Part shown: in pieces, positions 1-8,996 of the stretch
Numbering within the stretch: the stretch's first letter is position 1
Layout: every line of letters starts with the position of its first letter
Source: CAYSWV01 sp964434865
Lineage (GTDB): Bacteria; Cyanobacteriota; Cyanobacteriia; Thermostichales; Thermostichaceae
Length of the DNA: 64,000 bases
Assembly: GCA_964434865.1 (NCBI GenBank)
Contig: CAYSWV010000025.1
Location: 1 to 64,000, forward strand
Direction of reading: 5' to 3'
Notes under the pieces: generated by a model
Database searches by the model: none
What the model was told of the DNA's origin: nothing
What the model saw: the letters and a program-made list of their open reading frames with translations, nothing else
Made by a program: the position numbers and the translations under genes

Positions 1-1794
1 ATTGAAAACTTAAAGCAAACGACCCTACTCTATCAAATTATTGATACTTTACCGAATTTGATTGTAATCCGAGACAGCTCCCATAAGGCTTATTTAATGA
101 ACCGTGCTTATGAAGATTTCTACTACAAAAATGGGAGTCGGCAAACCCTCATTGGACTTGATGAGTCTGACCATTTTGGTGACTACTGGTGGCAGATTGT
201 TTCACAAGATAACCAGGTTATGGAAACCAGTGAGCAATTAACCTTACCTCCCTCAATACAGGTTAATGTGGAAGGTGAAGAACGTTGGATTGAGCAGACT
301 AAATTGCCCTTGCTACTTCCATCCAATAATATTTGGGAATGGGGGGTGATGGTTGTTGCAACCGATATTACTGATCTAAAGCTAGCTCGCGATGAAGCTG
401 AAGCTGCCAATAAAGCAAAAAGTACCTTTTTAGCTAACATGAGCCATGAGCTGCGTACTCCACTTAACGCTATCATTGGTTTTAGCCAGATACTATGCCG
501 AGATGAGCATTTGACGACAAAACATCAGGAGTATGTAACCACTATTCATCGCAGTGGGGAACATCTTTTAGATTTGATCAATAGTGTATTGGATATGGCC
601 AAAATTGAAGCTGGTAAAATCATATTGCAGGAGCAACCTTTTGATCTACATGATACCCTGACCACACTACAACGGATGTTAGAAAGCCGAGCTAAGTCTA
701 AAGGGCTAGATTTTACTCTGCAATTAGATCCAGACCTACCTCAAATTGTGATTGCTGATCAGAAGAAACTACGTCAAGTCTTAATCAATTTGATTGGAAA
801 TGCCATTAAGTTTACTGAAAAAGGGGGGATATCTGTCTTTGTTAGAGTAGTTCCAAACACAGATCCGATCCAGCTTGAATTCACGATTAATGATACAGGC
901 ATTGGGATGACCTCAATTGAGTTAGATCTCTTATTTCAACCTTTTTCACAAACAGATAGCAGCAAGAGAGTCAGTGAGGGGACTGGGCTTGGTCTCACCA
1001 TCAGCCGCCAATTTATTCAACTTATGGGTGCAGATATTTCAGTTAAGAGCAAGAAAAATGTTGGATCCAGTTTCTGGTTTACGATTCCAGTCAAGCTGGC
1101 AGATGTTACAGTGCTTCAGAAAGATCAAGACCATCAAACGGTGATAGGTTTAGTTCCTGGGCAACCGTCCTACCGGTTACTCATTGTAGATGATAGGCCT
1201 GACAATCGTGCTGTGCTAAACCAGTTACTGGTCAGAGTTGGATTCACAGTCAAAGAAGCGACTAATGGGCAAGAAGCCATTCAAATGTGGCAAGATTGGC
1301 ATCCCCATCTAATCTGGATGGATCTGCGCATGCCTACCTTAGATGGATTTGAGGCAACAAAATATATTAAGTCGCAGCCAAAAGGGCAGCAAACTAAGGT
1401 AATTGCGATTTCAGCAAGTGGCTTTCAAGAAGAAGCACGCATAAGAACTTGTGGCCTTGATGATTTTGTGCTCAAGCCTTTTAGAGAAGAGACCATTTTT
1501 AAGATCTTAGAAACTCAACTCGGAGTAAAGTTCCTATATCAATCGAGTTCAGTCGGTGAGGATGTTATAGAATTGGAACCTCTGACGTCTGAGAGCCTGA
1601 GTATAATGCCTGTGGATTGGATCCAAGCCTTTCATCAAGCTGCTACTAGCCTTAATAATCGGCAAATGCAACATTTGATCGCTCAGATTCCAGAAGACTG
1701 TACCCCTTTAGGATCTACGCTAGCAACCATGGTCAAAAAGGTTCAAATTGACCAGATTTTAGAGGTGACTAACACTTTGCTAGACACACTTTGA
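1..1794 (+). CDS. Hybrid sensor histidine kinase (PAS-HisKA-HATPase-receiver), 5' partial
   Basis: The reading frame is open from base 1, so the N-terminus lies outside the window; 597 residues are visible. A PAS segment comes first (about 8-120), then HisKA with NMSHELRTPLNAI (phosphoacceptor His149), an HATPase domain with NAIKFT, DTGIGM and GTGLGL boxes (about 250-370), and a receiver domain (about 390-510) with the acidic pair LIVDD, phosphoacceptor Asp441 in IWMDLRMP and the conserved Lys in VLKPF. A short C-terminal helix-rich tail follows, ending in QIDQILEVTN. The order and residues fit a hybrid kinase that autophosphorylates and passes phosphate to its own receiver. All catalytic boxes look intact. 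The signal sensed cannot be inferred. Confidence 0.93.
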   Translation: MENLKQTTLLYQIIDTLPNLIVIRDSSHKAYLMNRAYEDFYYKNGSRQTLIGLDESDHFGDYWWQIVSQDNQVMETSEQLTLPPSIQVNVEGEERWIEQTKLPLLLPSNNIWEWGVMVVATDITDLKLARDEAEAANKAKSTFLANMSHELRTPLNAIIGFSQILCRDEHLTTKHQEYVTTIHRSGEHLLDLINSVLDMAKIEAGKIILQEQPFDLHDTLTTLQRMLESRAKSKGLDFTLQLDPDLPQIVIADQKKLRQVLINLIGNAIKFTEKGGISVFVRVVPNTDPIQLEFTINDTGIGMTSIELDLLFQPFSQTDSSKRVSEGTGLGLTISRQFIQLMGADISVKSKKNVGSSFWFTIPVKLADVTVLQKDQDHQTVIGLVPGQPSYRLLIVDDRPDNRAVLNQLLVRVGFTVKEATNGQEAIQMWQDWHPHLIWMDLRMPTLDGFEATKYIKSQPKGQQTKVIAISASGFQEEARIRTCGLDDFVLKPFREETIFKILETQLGVKFLYQSSSVGEDVIELEPLTSESLSIMPVDWIQAFHQAATSLNNRQMQHLIAQIPEDCTPLGSTLATMVKKVQIDQILEVTNTLLDTL

Positions 1795-1924
1795 GCAAAA
1801 TACGTGAGTTATAGTCAGCATGAACTGAACTGTAATGATCATTGAGAGAGAAAAAATGTCGGCGTTACTGAGATAAGGGATGATTGGAGATAACTCAAGA
1901 GCTGATTCTCTACCCTGCAAACGC

Positions 1925-2057
1925 ATGGAATGTCCAACATGTAACTTCCACACATTTGCAAGAATGGCATCTGACACGGCAAACCAAACCACCGCTGCCT
2001 ACAGTTTGGACCATAGAAATGCCCCATTGTAAGGATCGCTGAACTCCTGATCAGAAG
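1925..2057 (+). pseudogene. Relic of an IS1-family InsA-like zinc-finger N-terminus
   Basis: One frame begins MECPTCNFHTFAR; a second frame continues KNGI, a stop, then HGKPNHRC. Joined, these resemble the CxxC...KNG..HGKQNY.C start of InsA from IS1-type elements. A frameshift and in-frame stops rule out function. No transposase core or terminal repeats are visible nearby. It sits between the hybrid kinase and tRNA-Ala, a common landing place for mobile DNA. The identification rests on a short stretch only. Confidence 0.4.
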
Positions 2058-2083
2058 GACAGATCAGTTATTTATTACAGGGA

Positions 2084-2156
2084 TGGAGGTTAGGAGACTC
2101 GAACTCCTGACATCCTGCGTGCAAAGCAGGCACTCTACCAACTGAGTTAAACCCCC
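2084..2156 (-). tRNA. tRNA-Ala (UGC)
   Basis: On the minus strand the 73 nt fold as a complete cloverleaf: acceptor GGGGGTT pairs with AACCTCC, followed by discriminator A; the anticodon stem CCTGC/GCAGG encloses loop TTTGCAC with anticodon TGC; the T-loop reads TTCGAGT. The third acceptor pair is G3:U70, the alanine identity element. The CCA end is not encoded. It lies alone, transcribed opposite to trhO. Confidence 0.96.
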
Positions 2157-2365
2157 GTATTTTTTGGATGAACAGCACCCAATTGAGCTTGAGGTAGTTA
2201 TTTACAGTCAATCCTTGGCTGTATTGTGTCTTTAGACATTATCAGCCTTTAGACATTATAATCTTCAAACATCGCATCTAATCAACTGCAAACTCCAGTG
2301 CCACCATAGTCAATTATTATTTTGTGACAGTTTTCTGATTATAGCATCTTAAGTAGGAAAATGGA

Positions 2366-3253
2366 ATGATGAGCTATTATATTTCCACATTTTACAAGTT
2401 TGTTAGACTTCCTGATTACCAAGATTTAAGGGAACCCTTACTCTACACGTGTTGTAGTTATCGGATCAAAGGCACTATCCTGTTAGCGTCTGAAGGGATC
2501 AACGCTACTATTGCTGGCACCCAACAGGATGTTACCGCTGTTTTAGCTTATCTGAGAGCTGATCGGAGACTAGCTGACTTGGAGACAAAAGACTCTCAGG
2601 CTCAAAAGATGCCCTTTGACCGCATGCGGGTCAGACTTAAACAAGAAATAGTCTCGTTTGGAGAAGACACTGATCCATCACAGCAGGTGGGTACCTATAT
2701 AGATCCTCAATCCTGGAACGCATTGCTCCTAGATCCAGAAGTGATGGTGATCGATACTCGTAACACCTATGAAGTCGAGGTGGGTACTTTTAAAGGAGCT
2801 GTTGATCCCCAAACGGCCTCCTTTCGAGACTTTCCTGATTATGTTCGCAATCACCTAGATACCACGAAGCACAAAAAAATAGCCATGTTTTGTACGGGTG
2901 GCATTCGCTGTGAAAAAGCAACATCTTATCTTCTGCAAAAGGGATTCGAAGAAGTCTATCACTTAAAAGGTGGAATTTTAAAATATCTTGAAGAGATTGA
3001 TCCTCAGGATAGCTTGTGGGAAGGTGAATGCTTTGTCTTTGACCAGCGGGTTACTGTACAGCATGGAGTTGAAGAAGGTCATTACCATTTGTGTTTTGGT
3101 TGCGGTAACCCGATTTCTGTTGAGGAAATGAAGTCTGATCAGTATGAAGCAGGTGTGTCATGTCCCCATTGCTTTGAAAGCTTAACATCTGACAAACAAT
3201 CTCGGTTAAGAGCAAAACAAAGGGGACGCAAAGTACAGGCTCAGTCAACTTAA
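2366..3253 (+). CDS. trhO: tRNA uridine(34) hydroxylase / rhodanese-domain protein TrhO
   Basis: 295 residues. TrhO (YceA family) hydroxylates U34 of tRNA to give ho5U, the precursor of the wobble modifications cmo5U and mo5U. Visible: N-terminal acylphosphatase-like fold with GTILLASEGINATIAG, a rhodanese domain with the active-site loop FCTGGIRCEKA (about 176-186), and a C-terminal cysteine cluster CFGCG...CPHC that likely binds zinc. Length matches the bacterial family. It ends 9 nt before the stop of the convergent dxs. Start chosen as the first of two consecutive ATGs; either is possible. Confidence 0.93.
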   Translation: MMSYYISTFYKFVRLPDYQDLREPLLYTCCSYRIKGTILLASEGINATIAGTQQDVTAVLAYLRADRRLADLETKDSQAQKMPFDRMRVRLKQEIVSFGEDTDPSQQVGTYIDPQSWNALLLDPEVMVIDTRNTYEVEVGTFKGAVDPQTASFRDFPDYVRNHLDTTKHKKIAMFCTGGIRCEKATSYLLQKGFEEVYHLKGGILKYLEEIDPQDSLWEGECFVFDQRVTVQHGVEEGHYHLCFGCGNPISVEEMKSDQYEAGVSCPHCFESLTSDKQSRLRAKQRGRKVQAQST

Positions 3254-3261
3254 AGGTAACT

Positions 3262-5214
3262 CTAGCTTGCGCCTTTGACCGGTTTCAAGGAGTTAATAGT
3301 TTCCAGGTTGATCGGATCTGGCTGCTGCATTGTGCCTAAGATCCGCTCTGCGATCCCAGCACTGTTGAGCTGAATGCTGGCTAAAGCCTCAGCTGGACTG
3401 GCATGATCAATCAACTTGTCAGGAACCCCAATCCGAGTCAGAGGTACCCTGATGTCAGCATCTAATAGAGCCTCAGCTACTGCAGATCCGAAACCACCCA
3501 TCAAACAGCCTTCTTCAACCGTGACCACCCGACTCACTTGCTGAGCTAGAGGGAAAATCAGATCCGTATCAAGGGGTTTTACAAAGCGGGCATTGACAAC
3601 ACAGGCACTGATCCCATGCTCCTTAAGAATCTCAGCGGCTTGTAGCGAAGGATACACCATACTGCCATAGGCTAAGACTAAGACATCATCTCCTGAGCGG
3701 ACGACTTCACCTTTACCAATGGGGATGGCTTCCCAACCCTCTTCGGCTAGTGGGACTCCAATACCTTCACCCCTAGGATAACGAACGGCTATAGGTCCCT
3801 CTGTGTGTTGAATTCCTGTAACGATCATGCTTTGCAATTCAGCTTCGTCCTTGGGAGCCATAACCACTAGATTGGGAATACAACGAAGATAAGCAATGTC
3901 GTACAGTCCTTGATGAGTCGGACCATCTGCACCCACAATCCCAGCTCGATCTAGGCAGAAAAAGACAGGTAGATTCTGGATACAGACATCGTGAACGATC
4001 TGGTCAAAAGCGCGTTGTAAAAAGGTGGAATAGATAGCACAAACGGGACGCATGCCCTCACAAGCCATACCTGCCGCTAGCGTGACAGCATGTTGCTCTG
4101 CAATCCCCACATCCATAAACTGATCAGGTACTTTTTCTTGTAGTTTCGTCAGGCCAGTCCCCGTTGACATGGCAGCTGTAATCCCAACAATGCGAGGATC
4201 ATTTTCGGCCAAGCGTGTCAAAGTATGACCAAAGACTTTGGAATAGCTGGGTGGCTTAGGTTTACTAGAGGGTAACGGTTTACCTGTGGCAATATTAAAC
4301 TTAGATTGTGCATGATAGCCCACTCGATCCTCTTCTGCCGGCGTGTAACCTTTGCCCTTGACTGTAGCTACATGCACCAACACAGGCCCCTGAATACCAT
4401 GGGCAATATTAAAGGATTCGAGAAGCTCACTGAAGCTATGCCCATCAACTGGTCCTACATAAGTAAATCCAAGTTCTTCAAATACAATGCCAACTTTGTT
4501 GTTCTGGACCGCCGTGATCAGTTTCATGCTCTCCTTCATGCGATCAATTTCTGGCGTTAGGCTTGATCCCACAAGGGGTAGATTCTTCAACTGCTCTTCT
4601 AAACTATCGGCAATAAACTGAACCGGAGGGCTTAACCGAATTCGATTTAAATAACGTTGAATGGCACCTACGTTAGGTGAAATCGACATGCCATTATCAT
4701 TCAAGATCACCATAAACCGGGTTTTAGGTAAATGCCCAGCATGATTGATAGCCTCATAAGCCATGCCTCCTGTCAAAGCCCCATCCCCGATGATAGAGAC
4801 AACTTTGAAGTCTTCACCCTTAGCATCCCGAGCCAAAGCCATCCCTAACCCAGCTGAGATACTGGTTGAGGCATGACCTGCTCCAAAATGATCAAATGAA
4901 CTCTCACACCGCTTGAGATAGCCCGCTATCCCATCTTTCTGCCGCAACGTATGGAACTGGTCATATCGCCCTGTCAACATCTTGTGGGCGTAAGCCTGAT
5001 GACCCACATCCCAGATCACTCGATCTCGATCAAGATCTAGAGTTTTGTAGAGCGCTAATGTCAGATCGACAACCCCTAACCCAGGACCCAAGTGCCCTCC
5101 ACTTGTTGCAACCGTTTGAAGGTGCTTTTCCCGAATTTGTCGAGCCAGGCTCCGAAGTTGGGGAATGGTCAAATCATGAAGTTGGTTGGGATGAGTGATG
5201 TCACTCAATTGCAT
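3262..5214 (-). CDS. dxs: 1-deoxy-D-xylulose-5-phosphate synthase
   Basis: 650 residues. DXS condenses pyruvate and glyceraldehyde-3-phosphate using thiamine diphosphate, the entry and main control step of the MEP isoprenoid pathway feeding carotenoids and the phytyl tail of chlorophyll. Visible: SGGHLGPGLGVVDLTLAL near the N-terminus, HFGAGHASTSIS, the ThDP motif GDGALTGGMAYEAINHAG, the conserved DVGIAEQHAVTLAAG and DRAGIVGADGPTHQG in the transketolase-like central domain, and a C-terminal transketolase domain. The frame extends 7 codons upstream to a TTG, but the internal ATG (MQLSDITHPNQL) matches cyanobacterial N-termini and has GGCGAG upstream. The usual NDNEMSIS reads NDNGMSIS here; that Glu is not a catalytic residue. 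Confidence 0.96.
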   Translation of the reverse strand: MQLSDITHPNQLHDLTIPQLRSLARQIREKHLQTVATSGGHLGPGLGVVDLTLALYKTLDLDRDRVIWDVGHQAYAHKMLTGRYDQFHTLRQKDGIAGYLKRCESSFDHFGAGHASTSISAGLGMALARDAKGEDFKVVSIIGDGALTGGMAYEAINHAGHLPKTRFMVILNDNGMSISPNVGAIQRYLNRIRLSPPVQFIADSLEEQLKNLPLVGSSLTPEIDRMKESMKLITAVQNNKVGIVFEELGFTYVGPVDGHSFSELLESFNIAHGIQGPVLVHVATVKGKGYTPAEEDRVGYHAQSKFNIATGKPLPSSKPKPPSYSKVFGHTLTRLAENDPRIVGITAAMSTGTGLTKLQEKVPDQFMDVGIAEQHAVTLAAGMACEGMRPVCAIYSTFLQRAFDQIVHDVCIQNLPVFFCLDRAGIVGADGPTHQGLYDIAYLRCIPNLVVMAPKDEAELQSMIVTGIQHTEGPIAVRYPRGEGIGVPLAEEGWEAIPIGKGEVVRSGDDVLVLAYGSMVYPSLQAAEILKEHGISACVVNARFVKPLDTDLIFPLAQQVSRVVTVEEGCLMGGFGSAVAEALLDADIRVPLTRIGVPDKLIDHASPAEALASIQLNSAGIAERILGTMQQPDPINLETINSLKPVKGAS

Positions 5215-5421
5215 AAGATACTCGCCTATCTTCAAAGGTGCAGTGATATCAGACCCAATGCGGCCTTAGCAACAGCTGCTATCACCCAGGGGTTAGGCCA
5301 TACAGATAGAAACAGCTTTGCTATCTGCCAAACCTATGCCTACGCAAAACAGCCTAAGATAATTCAGTTTACCGCTAGAATCCCCTTTGGACCTGAGATT
5401 TTTACGAAACAAACGAATTTG

Positions 5422-6096
5422 TCAAGTTTTATATCTTTTTGTGGATTTCATTCTAACAGACAGTGGAGAGTGTTGAAAAGTTTCAGGTTGGCCCCAACAG
5501 TAGTGCTGTAGCTCCTGAACTTCTGGGGGGGTTAGTTCACGCCATTGGCCAACAGACAATCCCTCTAATTTCAAGGGACCGATTTGGATCCGCACTAAAC
5601 GAAGTGTGGGTAAACCTACAGCAGCTGTCATGCGGCGCACTTGACGGTTTCGGCCCTCGGTTAGAGTCAGCTCCAGCCAACTTGTGGGAATTGATCGGCG
5701 CTCCCGAATAGGGGGATTACGGGGAGGCAACTCAGGTTCAAAAGAGAGAGAAGTGACCTGAGCAGGACGCGTTTGACGATGTTGGATCACCACACCTTGC
5801 CTTAGTTGATCCAGAGCCTGTGAGGTGGGGACGCCCTCCACTTGAACCCAGTAGGTCCGCTCATGGCCAAATTTGGGATCGATTAAGCGAGCATTGAGGG
5901 AACCATCGTTTGTCAGAAATAGTAAGCCTTCACTATCTCGGTCAAGGCGACCCACGGCATAAATCCCAGGAACAGGAATGAACGGTTTTAAGGTCAAGCG
6001 ATTTTGAGCATCACTAAATTGAGTCAAGACAGCATAAGGCTTATAAAATAAGACATACTTGAATGGAGATTGGGCTTGACCCGATTTTGCCATCAT
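5422..6096 (-). CDS. RsuA/RluB/E/F-family 23S/16S rRNA pseudouridine synthase
   Basis: 224 residues. Enzymes of this family isomerise uridine to pseudouridine in rRNA. Visible: YVLFYKPYAVLTQF at the start, the catalytic motif GRLDRDSEGLLFLTNDG with the nucleophilic Asp (about 52-68), the HERTYWVQVEG segment and the C-terminal EGRNRQVRRM box. There is no N-terminal S4 domain, which fits the short RluE type. Its ATG overlaps the TGA of the upstream methyltransferase (ATGA), so the two are probably cotranscribed and translationally coupled. The exact rRNA target is not decided by the sequence. Confidence 0.9.
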   Translation of the reverse strand: MMAKSGQAQSPFKYVLFYKPYAVLTQFSDAQNRLTLKPFIPVPGIYAVGRLDRDSEGLLFLTNDGSLNARLIDPKFGHERTYWVQVEGVPTSQALDQLRQGVVIQHRQTRPAQVTSLSFEPELPPRNPPIRERRSIPTSWLELTLTEGRNRQVRRMTAAVGLPTLRLVRIQIGPLKLEGLSVGQWRELTPPEVQELQHYCWGQPETFQHSPLSVRMKSTKRYKT

Positions 6097-6893
6097 CCAG
6101 TAGCCTCTATGCGAGTAGCCCGAATAAATGAGATGACACCATAGCTGAGGTATCGATCCATATGTAGACCTATGGCTGCTAATTCTTGTCGTAATTTAGC
6201 TTCTGAAAAAAACTGTAGCCCAGTTAACTGGAGGAATGATTGGATCCAGTCAGTTAACCCTTCACCAGGCTGAGTTTGCATGGATACAAAGACCCCTCCA
6301 GGTTTGAGAACTCGTGCAACTTCTTGCAAGCAAGGCTTTAAGGGTAATTCGTTGAGAGAGGCGCCCGAGATCACAGCACTCATACTGCCAGATATCAGGG
6401 GAAGGTCTTCAGCTCTGGCTTTGATTAAGCTATAGTGAGTCCACTCTGATAGAGCTTGTCGGGCAGCCTCAACTAGGACTTCTGAGGCTTGATCTAAGCC
6501 TATCACTGTAGTTATCGGTCGTTTGTTTAAGATTAACCGGCTCCAGTAGCCACTGGCTGTTGCTAAATCCAAGATAGGATCTGCATCTCCCAATAGATCA
6601 TCTAGGAGGGCGGCTTCACGCTCAGTTGAAAAGGCTTCACCTGAGAGGAAACTCAAAGCCCACGGTCGCCAGATCCGATCATATCCCCAGGCAAAGGTGG
6701 AGGTTGCGGCAATTGATTGAGCCCATGTGAGTGATGCACGGGTTGAACTCACAGACATAAAGTCAAGAATTCGGTCATCAGAGATGGGGTAAATCTGTCC
6801 ACATTGAGGACAATAGACTCGATCTGCAGCACCAGCTAGGCCCTCATGGGCACACACCAGGCACTGAAGTAGATGGAGGGGAAATCGGGACAT
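6093..6893 (-). CDS. Class I SAM-dependent methyltransferase with N-terminal zinc-ribbon-like segment
   Basis: 266 residues. The N-terminus carries CLVC...CPQCGQIYPISDDRILDFM, a Trm112/RlmA-like cysteine knuckle. A Rossmann methyltransferase domain follows with ILDLATASGYWSR (motif I, about 106-118), VIGLDQA (motif II) and RVLKPGGVFVSM (motif III/post-I). The SAM-binding loop departs slightly from DxGxGxG (DLATASG), as often in this cyanobacterial family. Substrate unknown: candidates are rRNA or a quinone. It overlaps the pseudouridine synthase by 4 nt, which leans mildly toward an RNA target. Confidence 0.82.
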   Translation of the reverse strand: MSRFPLHLLQCLVCAHEGLAGAADRVYCPQCGQIYPISDDRILDFMSVSSTRASLTWAQSIAATSTFAWGYDRIWRPWALSFLSGEAFSTEREAALLDDLLGDADPILDLATASGYWSRLILNKRPITTVIGLDQASEVLVEAARQALSEWTHYSLIKARAEDLPLISGSMSAVISGASLNELPLKPCLQEVARVLKPGGVFVSMQTQPGEGLTDWIQSFLQLTGLQFFSEAKLRQELAAIGLHMDRYLSYGVISFIRATRIEATG

Positions 6894-6947
6894 GGCCTCA
6901 GATTAAGTTGAAGCTGTCATTATCGTAACTCGGATCTCCCTCAGCCT

Positions 6948-7163
6948 CTAGGAGAAACACTTGATCTGTTGCCATTCTCCTTGTTGGTCACGACAGTAGT
7001 AGCATCCATCCCACCAAGTACACACGTCGTACGATAACAAGTGGCTAGCATCACCAAGCTGCTCGATCACAGTATCTTTCTCATTGCGAGCAGTATGGTC
7101 AGCCAGCCAATTCAGACGTTGTTCTAATTCTGTTGAAATAAGTGATGTATTTGAGGACGTCAC
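6948..7163 (-). CDS. Conserved-looking small cyanobacterial protein, function unknown
   Basis: 71 residues from a GTG start with GGAG seven bases upstream; the frame runs 28 codons further to an ATG without a good ribosome site, so the start is uncertain. The protein has a charged helical first half (LEQRLNWLADHTARNEKDTV) and a Cys/Trp-rich C-terminal part (YDVCTWWDGCYYCRDQQGEW). The phrase DASHLLSYDVCTWWDG looks conserved rather than random. No enzyme motif is recognised. Upstream of the methyltransferase/pseudouridine synthase pair on the same strand. Confidence 0.6.
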   Translation of the reverse strand: MTSSNTSLISTELEQRLNWLADHTARNEKDTVIEQLGDASHLLSYDVCTWWDGCYYCRDQQGEWQQIKCFS

Positions 7164-7490
7164 GGCTTTGCTCCAGGTAGCAACAAGGGTTACATAAGGA
7201 TGTGAACAGATGTTACAAACATAACAGGTGCTCCTGATGATTATCATAGCTAATGGAGACTGATCGCAGCCTTAAGGTTTTCTGGAGACATCAGACAGGC
7301 TTTGAAGATCATCTTAGGAATTTCAACCCATGGCTAAGTTTTGGACCTGTTAATCCTGATCTCTCGTCATGGCACAATCCTTACTCTTGATGTCAAGAAC
7401 TCTAAGAGCATTAGATAGGTGCTGAATTCAAGGTACCCAGATCCCATCAAAAGGTCTAGGATAAGATGCAGCTTCCAGGTGAGGATGATT

Positions 7491-8009
7491 ATGAAGAATT
7501 TTGGGTTTTGGCTAGCCGCTGTGATCGGTGTGATTTTGGACCAACTATCAAAACGATGGGCTGTTGAGCACCTACTCAGACGCGAATCTGGTGAAATCCA
7601 ACTTTGGCCTGGGATTTTTCATCTAACCTATACGGAAAACACTGGAGCCGCCTTTAGTTTATTTGCTGATTCTGGCTATTTTCTCCGCTATGTTTCTCTG
7701 ATTGTGTCCCTGGCCTTGATGGCCTTTGCGATCTGGGGACCCCGAATGACCCGGTGGGAACAAGCGGGCTATGGCCTGATCCTAGCAGGAGCCATTGGCA
7801 ATGGGATTGATCGGTTTATGCAAGGCTATGTTGTCGATCTCTTTAATTTTATTTTGATTGAGTTTCCGGTTTTTAACATTGCAGATGTTGCGATCAATAT
7901 CGGAGTCGGTTGCCTCATTGTGGGTACTTTTTTACAGCGATCTCAAGAACCTGAAGCCCCTCAGGCCTCGGACACCTCAGATAGTCAGATGACAGAGTCT
8001 GGCGAATAG
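7491..8009 (+). CDS. lspA: Lipoprotein signal peptidase (signal peptidase II)
   Basis: 172 residues, an inner-membrane aspartyl protease that removes signal peptides from diacylglyceryl-prolipoproteins. Four hydrophobic segments are visible. Catalytic signatures are present: YTENTGAAFSLF, GAIGNGIDRFMQGYVVD and FPVFNIADVAINIG, containing the two active-site aspartates. The start ATG at 7491 has GGTGAGG about six bases upstream; an in-frame extension to 7419 is too long for the family and lacks a ribosome site. The C-terminus ends in a hydrophilic Ser/Glu/Thr tail. Confidence 0.94.
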   Translation: MKNFGFWLAAVIGVILDQLSKRWAVEHLLRRESGEIQLWPGIFHLTYTENTGAAFSLFADSGYFLRYVSLIVSLALMAFAIWGPRMTRWEQAGYGLILAGAIGNGIDRFMQGYVVDLFNFILIEFPVFNIADVAINIGVGCLIVGTFLQRSQEPEAPQASDTSDSQMTESGE

Positions 8010-8059
8010 AGTCCTGATAAGGATCTGTTTGTCGAGTTTTTCAAATAGATCTCTCAGTC

Positions 8060-8689
8060 TTAGAGAGTCGAAACAGGGATCCAATCGCTATGAATAGATT
8101 TAGCAATCATTTCAGCTGTGTCTATACCCACTAGTTCAGCGACTAATTGCAACCCAAAATCAAGCGCGGTACCGGCTCCTCGACTGGTAATCAGTTTACC
8201 ATCTACAACAACTCGATCGGTTTTATAACTGGCGATAGGACCGATTTCAAGATTTAAAGGTTCAGAGCCAATCAGAGCTCTTTGAACAGCATCAGGCGAG
8301 TAAAAGCTAGTGATTGACTTGGTCTCTAAAATCCCTTGCTTCGCTAAAACCATAGGGGCAGCACAAATAGCAGCGATCCAGCGTTCCTGTCGTGAGAATA
8401 GTTGAATTAGCTCGCTAATTCTGGGATCCTGCTGCAAGAGTTTAGCGGCGGGGCCTCCAGGTAAAACGAGGGCATCAAACTGAGAGACTAAATTGGCAGA
8501 ATTAGCCTCAGCTACCAGGGTTTCTAGCGTCGTATCTGCTCTAACAACAACTTGATGACTGCCGGTAATCAGATCACCTTCGAGACCAGCCGTAACTACA
8601 CCAACTTCAGCCCGCCGCAGAATATCTATAGTGGTAATGGCTTCAATCTCTTCAAATCCATTACCCAGTGGTATCAGTACTCGTGCCAT
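8060..8689 (-). CDS. DJ-1/PfpI family protein (YajL/ThiJ-like)
   Basis: 209 residues. The family contains glutamine-amidotransferase-like chaperones, deglycases and amidases. Visible: the N-terminal strand ARVLIPLGNGFEEIEAI, the oxyanion-strand FDALVLPGGPAA, and the nucleophile elbow AAICAAPMVLA with the reactive Cys, preceded by a conserved Glu (GFEEIE). Length is typical of YajL. Convergent with lspA. Precise activity unresolved; protein or nucleotide deglycation is the usual suggestion for the family. Confidence 0.88.
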   Translation of the reverse strand: MARVLIPLGNGFEEIEAITTIDILRRAEVGVVTAGLEGDLITGSHQVVVRADTTLETLVAEANSANLVSQFDALVLPGGPAAKLLQQDPRISELIQLFSRQERWIAAICAAPMVLAKQGILETKSITSFYSPDAVQRALIGSEPLNLEIGPIASYKTDRVVVDGKLITSRGAGTALDFGLQLVAELVGIDTAEMIAKSIHSDWIPVSTL

Positions 8690-8996
8690 CTAGTCTCCAT
8701 CCTACATTGAGTTTAGAGCCGTTTTAATCTGTATCCACCCTAGCAGATAACACCTGATTATGCTTGGATCTAGACCCATGATTACCTATGATTGATGAAA
8801 GGCTAGCTGGCTATAGAGTTGGATAACAGTTAGGTGACAACAGAGCAGCATCTCTGGATAGAGATCCTAGACCTCTGGAGCTAAGTCAGCCTATTCAAGT
8901 CTGGCTGGTTTGATGAAGAAGAATCAGGTTGTGATTTGGTGATCATTCTCCGCCGTTTTGCTTCAGACAACTCTATTGAACTGGATCTACTCCCTC

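Noticed and set aside
4306..4560. 84-aa frame on + strand inside dxs
   Set aside because: Shadow of the dxs reading frame; no family features, and dxs is unquestionable.
5092..5511. 139-aa + strand frame over the dxs start and spacer
   Set aside because: Covers the dxs N-terminus in antisense, no conserved pattern; composition like a shadow frame.
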